Below are positions 57,453 to 64,000 of a stretch of DNA of 64,000 bases, piece by piece. The notes beneath the pieces were generated by a model. It was not told where the DNA came from. It did not search any database and saw nothing but the letters and a program-made list of their open reading frames with translations. A program made the position numbers and the translations under genes. The DNA comes from Streptomyces abikoensis (lineage in GTDB: Bacteria > Actinomycetota > Actinomycetes > Streptomycetales > Streptomycetaceae), in the NCBI RefSeq assembly GCF_014648775.1, contig NZ_BMRT01000012.1:1-64000 (forward strand). Direction: 5' to 3'. Numbering within the stretch: the first letter of the stretch is position 1; each line of letters begins with the position of its first letter.

Positions 57453-58832
57453 ATGCTTGCACTCAACGGACCAGCCCTGACCCCGCCCCGAAGAGCCCGT
57501 ACCGCCACCGCCGCCCTGTTCGCCTCGGGCGCGGCCGTCACGGCGGCCCTCCTGGGCATCTCCTCCGTCCCGGCGACCGCGGCTCCCACCACCGCGACCG
57601 CCGGCCGGAGCACCGCCGCCAAGTCCGTGGCGGCACCGGACATATCCGGGGCCAACGTCAAGGCCCACCTGACCCAGCTCCAGTCGATCGCCACCGCCAA
57701 CGGCGGCAACCGCGCCCACGGCCGCGCCGGCTACAAGGCGTCCCTCGACTATGTGAAGGGCAAGCTGGACGCGGCCGGCTTCACCACGACCGTCCAGCAG
57801 TTCACCTCCTCCGGCTCGACCGGCTACAACCTCATCGCCGACTGGCCGGGCGGCGACACGAGCCACGTCGTCTTCGCCGGCGCCCACCTCGACTCCGTCA
57901 CCCGGGGCCCCGGCATCAACGACAACGGCTCCGGCTCGGCGGGCATCCTCGAGGTCGCCCTCACCGTCGCCAAGCAGAACTACAAGCCCGACAAGCACCT
58001 CCGCTTCGCCTGGTGGGGCGCCGAGGAGCTGGGCATGGTCGGGTCGAAGTACTACGTCAACAACCTGCCCGCCGCCGAGCGCTCGAAGATCGACGGCTAT
58101 CTGAACTTCGACATGATCGGCTCGCCCAACCCGGGCTACTTCGTCTACGACGACGACACGCGGCTCGAAGGCGTCTTCAAGGACTTCTTCGCCACCCGCA
58201 ACATCCCCACCGAGATAGAGACCGAGGGCGACGGCCGCTCCGACCACGCGCCCTTCAAGAACGCGGGGATAGCCGTCGGCGGCCTCTTCAGCGGCGCGGA
58301 CTACATCAAGACCGCCGAGCAGGCCCAGAAGTGGGGCGGCACGTCGGGCCTGGCGTTCGACCGCTGCTACCACGCCTCGTGCGACTCGATCTCGAACATC
58401 AACGACACGGCGCTCGACAACAACAGCGACGCGATCGCCTACGCCATCTGGAACCTGAGCGGCGGCTCCACCACCCCGCCCAGCGGCACCGTCTTCGAGA
58501 GCAAGGCCCAGGTCGCCATCCCCGACGCGGGCCCGGCCGTGGAGTCCCCGATCTCCGTCTCCGGCGTCACCGGCAACGCGCCCGGCGCGCTGAAGGTCGG
58601 CGTCGACATCAAGCACACCTACCGGGGCGACCTGAACGTCGACCTCGTCGGCCCGAGCGGACGCGCCTACCGGCTGAAGTCCGCCGACTCGAACGACTCG
58701 GCGGCCGACATCAGCACCACCTACACGGTCAACGCCTCGACGGAGACCGCGAACGGCACGTGGAAACTCCGCGTCCAGGACGTCGCCGCCCAGGACGAGG
58801 GCTACGTGGCGGGCTGGAAGCTCACGTTCTGA
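57453..58832 (+). CDS. Secreted M28 aminopeptidase (SGAP-like) with P-domain
   Basis: 459 residues from the ATG behind GGGAG. Signal peptide about 1-43, then a propeptide; the mature part should begin at APDISGANVKAHLTQLQS (residue 61), as in S. griseus aminopeptidase. Zinc ligands His145, Asp157, Glu192, Asp220 and His307, with Glu191 as general base, have exactly the spacing of SGAP (offset 60). The proregion precedes, and residues about 345-459 add a proprotein-convertase P-domain (GVDIKHTYRGDLNVDLVGPS) that SGAP loses on maturation. It removes N-terminal, preferably hydrophobic, residues outside the cell. Monocistronic. Confidence 0.95.
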   Translation: MLALNGPALTPPRRARTATAALFASGAAVTAALLGISSVPATAAPTTATAGRSTAAKSVAAPDISGANVKAHLTQLQSIATANGGNRAHGRAGYKASLDYVKGKLDAAGFTTTVQQFTSSGSTGYNLIADWPGGDTSHVVFAGAHLDSVTRGPGINDNGSGSAGILEVALTVAKQNYKPDKHLRFAWWGAEELGMVGSKYYVNNLPAAERSKIDGYLNFDMIGSPNPGYFVYDDDTRLEGVFKDFFATRNIPTEIETEGDGRSDHAPFKNAGIAVGGLFSGADYIKTAEQAQKWGGTSGLAFDRCYHASCDSISNINDTALDNNSDAIAYAIWNLSGGSTTPPSGTVFESKAQVAIPDAGPAVESPISVSGVTGNAPGALKVGVDIKHTYRGDLNVDLVGPSGRAYRLKSADSNDSAADISTTYTVNASTETANGTWKLRVQDVAAQDEGYVAGWKLTF

Positions 58833-58837
58833 CCGGG

Positions 58838-58866
58838 CTCCGCCCCGGACCTCGTCCGGGGCGGAG
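58838..58866. terminator. Bidirectional terminator
   Basis: CTCCGCCCCGGAC and GTCCGGGGCGGAG, a perfect 13-bp stem with a 3-base loop, fills the 36-base gap between convergent aminopeptidase and ABC permease genes. Confidence 0.8.
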
Positions 58867-58868
58867 GC

Positions 58869-59741
58869 TCACACCGTCACGTCCCGTGACGTAAAGCGCG
58901 CCCACGCCGCCGAACCGAAGACGGCCACGTAAAGGGCCTGCAACCCCAGGTTCCGCGCGATCTGATCCCAGTACACCGGATCCCGCAACAGATCCGCGAA
59001 CCCCAACCAGTAGTGCGGAAAAAGATACGGCTGCACCGCACTCAACTGCGGAAACTGATCAAGTATCTGCACCGTGATCAGCAACCCCACCGTCGTGGCC
59101 ATCGCCGCGATCCCGCTGTTGGTGAGCGTCGAGACGAACAGCCCCAGCGCCGCGAGCCCGGTCAGCGACAGGGCGACCACCCCGGCGATCGCCAGCGCGC
59201 GCAGCAGCCCCTCGCCGAACGACACGGTCGTGCCGCTGATCAGCGTCACCTCGCCGACGGGGAAGAGCAGCGCGCCCACCGCCAGCGCCGAGGCGGCGAC
59301 GACGAGCGTGGCGGCGAAGGCGAAGAGGACGGTCGTCGTGAACTTGGCGAGCAACAGCCGGGTCCGCCCGGCCGGGGCGACCAGCAGATAGCGCAGCGTG
59401 CCCGCCGAGGCCTCGCCCGCCACGGAGTCGCCCGCGATCACCCCGATCGCCATCGGCAGGAAGAACGGCAGGGTCGCGGCGAGCGAGGCGAAGACGAGGA
59501 AGAGGCCGTTCCCGGCGACCTGCCCGATGAACGCCGGACCGCCACCACCGCCACCGTCGCCACGCCCGCCGCCACCGCCACGGCTCGTCTCGATCCGCAC
59601 CGCGATGCCGACGAGCACCGGCACGGCCGCCAGCACGCCCAGCAGGGCGAGGGTGCGCCAGCGCCGGAAGGTGGTCGTCACCTCGCTGCGGAACAGCGAC
59701 AGCGACGGCATCCCGATCGGCAGTGTCTCAGCCCGCGACAT
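58869..59741 (-). CDS. ABC-2 type transporter permease
   Basis: 290 residues with six transmembrane segments. GDSVAGEASAGTLRYLLVAP is the conserved ABC-2 'E-GTLR-LL--P' motif of drug/lipid exporters. The loop after the first segment holds a Gly-rich insertion (RGGGGGRGDGGGGGG) that is repeat-like in DNA. It overlaps the ATPase gene by 14 bases. Together they form an exporter of unknown substrate. Confidence 0.88.
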   Translation of the reverse strand: MSRAETLPIGMPSLSLFRSEVTTTFRRWRTLALLGVLAAVPVLVGIAVRIETSRGGGGGRGDGGGGGGPAFIGQVAGNGLFLVFASLAATLPFFLPMAIGVIAGDSVAGEASAGTLRYLLVAPAGRTRLLLAKFTTTVLFAFAATLVVAASALAVGALLFPVGEVTLISGTTVSFGEGLLRALAIAGVVALSLTGLAALGLFVSTLTNSGIAAMATTVGLLITVQILDQFPQLSAVQPYLFPHYWLGFADLLRDPVYWDQIARNLGLQALYVAVFGSAAWARFTSRDVTV

Positions 59742-60705
59742 CGAAACCCTCCCCCGTCAGCGCGACGAACGCGTCCTCCAGCGAGGCGCGCTCGGTGCCG
59801 AAGGACCGCACGCGCACGTCCGCCCGGACGAGCGCGGCGTTGAGGTCGGCGAGGTCCACGGGGGGAAGTTCGCCGGTGACGCGGTCGTCGGTGACCGTCA
59901 GGTCGTGCACGCCGTGCTCCTTCAGGACCCGCACGGCGTCCGCCGTGTCGGGAGTGGTGACGGCCAGCCGGGCGCGGGCCGAGGCGGCCAGCTCCCGGAC
60001 CGTGCCCTGGGTGAGGAGCCGGCCCTGCGCCATGACGGCGGCGTGGGTGCAGACCTGCTCGATCTCGTCGAGGAGGTGGGAGGAGAGGAAGACCGTGGTG
60101 CCCTCCGCCGCCAGCCCGCGCACCAGGGCGCGGATCTCGCGCATGCCCTGCGGGTCGAGGCCGTTGGTGGGCTCGTCCAGGACGAGGAGCTCGCGCGGCC
60201 GGAGCAGGGCGGCGGCCAGGCCGAGCCGCTGCTTCATGCCGAGGGAGTAGGCGCGGGCCTTCTTCCCGGCCGCGCTCGTCAGCCCCACCCGTTCCAGCGC
60301 GGCGCCGACGCGGGCGGCGCGGGTGCGGGGGGCGGCGGTGGGGTCGGCGGCGTCGAACCGTAGGAGGTTGTCGCGGCCGGAGAGGAAGCCGTAGAGCGCG
60401 GGGCCCTCGATCAGGGCCCCCACCCTGGGCAGGACGCGCCGCCCGGCGCGCGGCATCTCCTGGCCGAGCACCCGGGCGGCACCGGAGGTGGGCTCGATGA
60501 GGCCCATGAGCATCCGGATGGTGGTGGTCTTCCCGGAACCGTTGGGACCGAGGAAGCCGAAGACGCTGCCGCGCGGCACGACGAGGTCGAGCCGGTCGAC
60601 GGCGAGCTGACCGCCGCGGTAGCGCTTCGTCAGCGCGGCCGTCTCGATCACGGCACCCTCCCCCACGGCCCCGGGCCACGGACCCGGCTTGGACCGGCCC
60701 TCCAC
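59728..60705 (-). CDS. ABC transporter ATP-binding protein
   Basis: 325 residues from the GTG with GAGGAGACACC just upstream; a second GTG 18 codons later would start closer to the family N-terminus (MIETAALTKRY). Walker A GPNGSGKTTT, signature YSLGMKQRLGLAAALL, and Walker B LLVLDEPTNGLDP with H-loop SSHLLDEIEQ are intact. The C-terminal ~90 residues are typical of the DrrA/bacitracin-exporter subgroup. The partner permease overlaps it. Confidence 0.9.
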   Translation of the reverse strand: MEGRSKPGPWPGAVGEGAVIETAALTKRYRGGQLAVDRLDLVVPRGSVFGFLGPNGSGKTTTIRMLMGLIEPTSGAARVLGQEMPRAGRRVLPRVGALIEGPALYGFLSGRDNLLRFDAADPTAAPRTRAARVGAALERVGLTSAAGKKARAYSLGMKQRLGLAAALLRPRELLVLDEPTNGLDPQGMREIRALVRGLAAEGTTVFLSSHLLDEIEQVCTHAAVMAQGRLLTQGTVRELAASARARLAVTTPDTADAVRVLKEHGVHDLTVTDDRVTGELPPVDLADLNAALVRADVRVRSFGTERASLEDAFVALTGEGFDVAG

Positions 60706-60749
60706 GGTGTCTCCTCTCGCGTGCGGCCCGGCGCCACCAGGTGGCCCTG

Positions 60750-60772
60750 GGGCGCCGGGCACGCCGGCGCCC
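60750..60772 (-). terminator. Hairpin after the LolA-like gene
   Basis: GGGCGCCGG and CCGGCGCCC with a 5-base loop, 28 bases past the stop of the LolA-like gene and 45 bases before the ATPase start. It may end or attenuate transcription between them. Confidence 0.5.
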
Positions 60773-60800
60773 GCGGGCCATGGCAGGAGCAGCAGCCTGC

Positions 60801-62111
60801 TTACTTCGCGTTCGCGGCCTTGACCAGCGCGTCCTTGGTGACCGCGCCGATGTAGACCTTGCCGTCGTCCGTCATCAGGGCGTTGACGATCCGGGTGCTG
60901 TAGACGCGGCCGGAGCCGAAGTCGCCCGAGACCTTGGTGCCGAAGCCGTCCAGCAGGGCCTGCGCGTCCGCGCCGCCCTTGCCGCCCGCGCTCTTCTTCC
61001 CGGCGCCCTTGCCGTTCAGCGCGGACCCGGCGTCCTTGCCCGCGTCGAACTCGGCGATGGAGCTCCAGCCCTTGCCGAGGACCTTCGACTTGCCGGCGCC
61101 CGCCGCGTCGGTGCCGGGCATGCCCAGCATCCCGGGGAGGCCGCCCTCACGACCGTCCTTGTGGTCGGCCTTGTGGTCGCGGTCGGCCTTCTGGTCGTGA
61201 CCGGCCGCGCCCCCCTCGGTCACCTTGGCGCCCTTGGGCGGGGTGAAGTCGAACGTACCGGCGCCCGGCTTGCCGAAGTCGACCTTGGTGAAGGCCGCGT
61301 CGACGACCGCCTTGCCGCCGCCCTTCGCCGCGAGGGTGAACTTCAGCGGCACGCCGTTCTTCGCGTCGACCGCGATCCGGATCGAGCCGACCGTCGTGTC
61401 GTCCGCCTTGGGCTTGATCAGCAGCTGGTAGGCGTCCCGGCCGGCCACCTTGGCCGTGCCGTCGACCGTGACGGCCGTGGTCTCGTCGGCGGCGGCGAGG
61501 ACCTTCTTGGCCAGCTCCTGCGGCGAGGCGCCGCCCAGGTCCTTCGGCAGGACGTCGTCCTTGGCGCCCTTGCCGTGGCTGCGCTGCGCCTCGGGCGCCT
61601 TGGAGTGGTGCACGGTGTTGCTCGAGCTGTCGTACGCCCACACCTCGTCGCCGTTGCGGACGACGCTGTACTCGGCGGCGCGCTCGACGATCGACACCCG
61701 CTGCTTGTCGGGGCCGTCCACGGCCAGCCGCAGGGTGTGCGAACCGGCGGCGAGCTCGGTGAGCTTGGACTGCGGGGACGGCGCGGAGCCGCCCTTCTTC
61801 CCCTCGCCCTTGTTGCCCCCGTCGCCGAAGGAGAGGCCCGACGGGAGCGAGGGCAGGCCCAGATCGGTGTTGATCTTGACGCTTCCGGACATCTGCTGGG
61901 TGTCCGACTGCGCCATCTTGGCTATGAGGTCCTGCGCGCTGATCTTCGGCAGATCCGGGTCACCGGTGCTGGCGAGCGCCGACCCGATCCCGATCGTGGC
62001 CGCCGCGACGCCCGCCACCGCGACCGGCACGGCGTAGCGGACGGCTTTGCGACGGCGCCGGGCCGGGCCCTCGAAGTCCTGGACCTCTGATGTCGGCTGG
62101 TTCCCTGCCAT
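60801..62111 (-). CDS. Membrane-anchored LolA/RseB-like protein
   Basis: 436 residues. Residues 1-22 are cytoplasmic (ARRRRKAV), 24-48 a transmembrane or uncleaved signal segment, and the rest lies outside. DLIAKMAQSDTQQMSGSVKI and later EVWAYDSSSNTVHHSKAP with VTVDGTAKVAGRDAYQLLIK are typical of the LolA/RseB beta-barrel half found in Streptomyces 'outer membrane lipoprotein carrier' proteins, which bind lipids or sense envelope stress. Residues 304-320 are a His/Asp/Lys patch (GHDQKADRDHKADHKDG). Adjacent to an ABC exporter, it could hand over a lipid-like substrate. No lipobox is seen. Confidence 0.75.
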   Translation of the reverse strand: MAGNQPTSEVQDFEGPARRRRKAVRYAVPVAVAGVAAATIGIGSALASTGDPDLPKISAQDLIAKMAQSDTQQMSGSVKINTDLGLPSLPSGLSFGDGGNKGEGKKGGSAPSPQSKLTELAAGSHTLRLAVDGPDKQRVSIVERAAEYSVVRNGDEVWAYDSSSNTVHHSKAPEAQRSHGKGAKDDVLPKDLGGASPQELAKKVLAAADETTAVTVDGTAKVAGRDAYQLLIKPKADDTTVGSIRIAVDAKNGVPLKFTLAAKGGGKAVVDAAFTKVDFGKPGAGTFDFTPPKGAKVTEGGAAGHDQKADRDHKADHKDGREGGLPGMLGMPGTDAAGAGKSKVLGKGWSSIAEFDAGKDAGSALNGKGAGKKSAGGKGGADAQALLDGFGTKVSGDFGSGRVYSTRIVNALMTDDGKVYIGAVTKDALVKAANAK

Positions 62112-62275
62112 GTGCTCTACCCTCCGTCGTCGGCAGCGGCCTTACCCTTCGATTCCATCAGGGTGGCGGCTTCCCGTCGTCAGCCGACGGGATCAACTCC
62201 CCGTACGCCTTGGGTATGACGCGCGAGCCGAGCGGCGGAGTTCCCCCGGAGCCGTCGGGCCATCAGCCGCGGCCG

Positions 62276-63289
62276 CTAGCCCGCGCGGTGCACCACCGCG
62301 TCGCACAGCTCTTCGAGCGCCGTCCGCGCGGCGCACGCGGGCAGCGGGGCCAGGGTGGCCCGCGCCTCCTCGGCGTAGCGGACGGTGTCCCGGCGGGCCT
62401 GCTCCAGCGCCGGGTGGGCGCGCAGCCGGCGGAGCACCTCGGCGTGGCGGGCGTCGTCGTCGAGGTCGCCCTCGAGCATCCGGCACAGCTCCAGGTCCTC
62501 GGGGTCGCCGGTGGCGGCGGCCCGGGCCCGCAGGTGGAGGACGGGCAGGGTGGGGATGCCCTCACGGAGGTCGGTGCCGGGGGTCTTGCCGGACTCGTGG
62601 GAGTCGCTGGCGATGTCCAGCACGTCGTCGGCGAGCTGGAAGGCGATGCCCAGGCGCTCGCCGTAGTGGGTGAGGATCTCGACGATGCGCTCGTCGGCGC
62701 CGGACATCATGGCGCCGTAGCGGCCGGCGACGGCGACCAGGGAGCCGGTCTTGCCGGCGAGGACGTCGAGGTAGTGGTCGATGGGGTCGCGGCCGTTCTG
62801 GGGGCCGGCCGTCTCCAGGATCTGGCCGGTGACCAGGCGCTCGAAGGCCTCGGCCTGGATCCGCACGGCCTCGGGGCCGAGATCGGCGAGGATCCGGGAG
62901 GCGCGGGAGAAGAGGAAGTCGCCGGTGAGGACGGCCACGGAGTTGCCCCAGTTCACATTGGCGCTGGGCACACCGCGGCGGACGTCGGCCTCGTCCATGA
63001 CGTCGTCGTGGTAGAGGGTGGCCAGATGGGTGAGCTCGACGACGACGGCCGAGGGCACCACGCCGGGGGCGTAGGGGTCGCCGAACTGCGCGGCGAGCGA
63101 CACCAGCAGGGGGCGGAACCGCTTGCCTCCGGCCTTGACCAGGTGCTGGGCGGCCTCGGTGATGAAGGGCACGCCGCTCTTGGTGGCCTCGATGAGGCCC
63201 TCCTCGACAGCGGCCAACCCGGCCTGGACATCGGCTTCAAGAGCCTGGTCCCGCACGCTCAGCCCAAAGAAAGGCCCGACGACGGTCAC
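62276..63289 (-). CDS. Polyprenyl diphosphate synthase (trans, long chain)
   Basis: 337 residues from the GTG with GGAG 8 bases upstream (MTVVGPFFGLSVRDQALEAD); a GTG three codons earlier overlaps the ribosome site. The two Asp-rich motifs are DDVMD (95-99) and DDVLD (221-225), and KRFRP binds IPP. Ala90, five positions before the first motif, leaves the chain-length channel open, so a long product (C40-C50) is expected, probably the menaquinone side chain. It lies between a LolA-like gene and an oxidoreductase, all leftward. Confidence 0.9.
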   Translation of the reverse strand: MTVVGPFFGLSVRDQALEADVQAGLAAVEEGLIEATKSGVPFITEAAQHLVKAGGKRFRPLLVSLAAQFGDPYAPGVVPSAVVVELTHLATLYHDDVMDEADVRRGVPSANVNWGNSVAVLTGDFLFSRASRILADLGPEAVRIQAEAFERLVTGQILETAGPQNGRDPIDHYLDVLAGKTGSLVAVAGRYGAMMSGADERIVEILTHYGERLGIAFQLADDVLDIASDSHESGKTPGTDLREGIPTLPVLHLRARAAATGDPEDLELCRMLEGDLDDDARHAEVLRRLRAHPALEQARRDTVRYAEEARATLAPLPACAARTALEELCDAVVHRAG

Positions 63290-63410
63290 GAGGGTCACTC
63301 CTGTCTGCCTGCGAACACGGGGATTGTCGATGTGTCGCTGTCTTCACCAAAAGTCAGCGTATCCGGTCGGCTGTCGATCACCGTGGGCACCCTCAGCCAC
63401 CACAGCAGGA

Positions 63411-63462
63411 CAGTGGCCCCGGCGCCGCCGTTCGGCAGCGCCGGGGCCACTGTTCTTTTTCC
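63411..63462 (+). terminator. Terminator-like hairpin with T run on the + strand
   Basis: CAGTGGCCCCGGCGC and GCGCCGGGGCCACTG form a perfect 15-bp stem followed by TTCTTTTTCC when read rightward. Both flanking genes are leftward, so the T run points away from them. The stem itself may still end the oxidoreductase transcript. Confidence 0.65.
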
Positions 63463-63507
63463 AGCCAATACTCCCCTGAAAGGCACGGCCCCCTAAACCA
63501 CGGGCCA

Positions 63508-64000
63508 TCACCCCAGCCCCGCCACCGCCCTGGCCAGCCGGGGGGAGGCGTACGCGGTGCCGCAGACGAAGCGCATGACGGGCCCGTAGCTGGCGGCGGC
63601 GGGCAGGCCGGTGAAGTGCAGTCCCGGTACGGAGGAGCGATATCCGGCCATCAGCCGGGGCCCTCCGGCGCTCACCTGGAGGCGGGTGCGCAGCCCGGTG
63701 CCGAGGAAGTCCATGGCCGCCACATCCATCCGGTAGCCGGTGGCGGCGATGACGTGGTCGGCGCGGAGTTCGCTCTCGGTGCCGTCCCGGTCGGGGCCGT
63801 CGCCCGACGCTGTCAGCGTAAGAACTGGACGGCCTGATTCCACTCGGGCGCGGACGATCCGCTTCCCCTCGGTGACCTCCACCCGGCCCACGAAGCGCTC
63901 GCGCAGCCACCACGCGCCCAGCGGCCCCAGCACCCGGCGCACCAGGTACTGCCGGGTGGGCGCGGGCAGCCGGCGGAAGCCGTCCGCGTAGTACGAGAAG
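63508..64000 (-). CDS. FAD-dependent oxidoreductase, C-terminal part (runs off the window)
   Basis: About 163 C-terminal residues are visible. ELRADHVIAATGYRMDVAAM is the ATG-type NAD(P)/FAD motif ('ATGY') of flavin-containing monooxygenase-like enzymes, and YRSSVPGLHFTGLPAAASYG with GPVMRFVCGTAYASPRLARA is the C-terminal flavin cap. The frame is open to the window edge (FSYYADGFRRLPAPTRQYLV upstream of the first visible GTG), so the N-terminal FAD domain lies beyond 64000. Substrate is unknown. Confidence 0.75.
   Translation of the reverse strand, partial: FSYYADGFRRLPAPTRQYLVRRVLGPLGAWWLRERFVGRVEVTEGKRIVRARVESGRPVLTLTASGDGPDRDGTESELRADHVIAATGYRMDVAAMDFLGTGLRTRLQVSAGGPRLMAGYRSSVPGLHFTGLPAAASYGPVMRFVCGTAYASPRLARAVAGLG

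Overview
The window is a chromosomal segment of a Streptomyces-type actinomycete. GC is very high with strong third-position G/C bias. GTG and TTG starts with strong AGGAG-type ribosome sites are common, and the marker genes (rpoC, rpoB, nusG with a long acidic N-terminus, SGAP-like aminopeptidase, two 'sensor-domain' histidine kinases) read as Streptomyces. From memory, unchecked, the right 50 kb follows the order around SCO4582-SCO4655 of S. coelicolor.

Region 1 (1-13.5 kb, + strand): tail, fibre and lysis genes of a siphovirus-like prophage or tail-only (tailocin-like) element, ending at a terminator just past the 3' end of rpoC. The order is tail terminator, tail tube, frameshifted tail chaperone, a convergent lower-GC membrane 'moron' gene, a coiled-coil protein, two short paralogous tape-measure proteins, distal tail and baseplate proteins, a collagen-like fibre, an amidase/LysM endolysin and two small membrane proteins. 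No integrase, capsid or terminase is visible; the left part lies outside the window.

Region 2 (13.5-36 kb): the core transcription/translation block, mostly on the - strand: rpoC, rpoB, rplL, rplJ, rplA, rplK, nusG, secE, tRNA-Trp; then aspC and an adenosine-deaminase-family gene (+), murB, a HadA/HadB-like MaoC pair, rpmG and tRNA-Met/Thr (-). Next come a catalytically degenerate cytosine-deaminase relative, an SDR, tRNA-Tyr, yajQ, yccF, a 33-residue membrane peptide and a repeat-bearing secreted protein. The regulatory layout is legible: an L10 leader with an attenuator before rplJ, a separate rpoB promoter, and hairpins in the rplL-rpoB and rpoB-rpoC gaps.

Region 3 (36-54 kb): htpX, then a tightly coupled ten-gene complex I cluster (nuoA,B,C,H,I,J,K,L,M,N) that lacks nuoD, E, F and G and whose NuoC carries a ~300-residue repetitive tail. 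Divergent from it are two paralogous histidine kinases, each preceded by the same palindrome, a NarL-type response regulator, and korAB (2-oxoacid:ferredoxin oxidoreductase). A reasonable inference is a ferredoxin-fed or otherwise non-NADH menaquinone reductase module under local two-component control.

Region 4 (54-64 kb): a KimA-like APC permease, RarD, a secreted M28 aminopeptidase with a P-domain, an ABC exporter pair, a LolA/RseB-like anchored protein, a long-chain polyprenyl diphosphate synthase (probably menaquinone side chain) and the C-terminal part of a flavin-dependent oxidoreductase.
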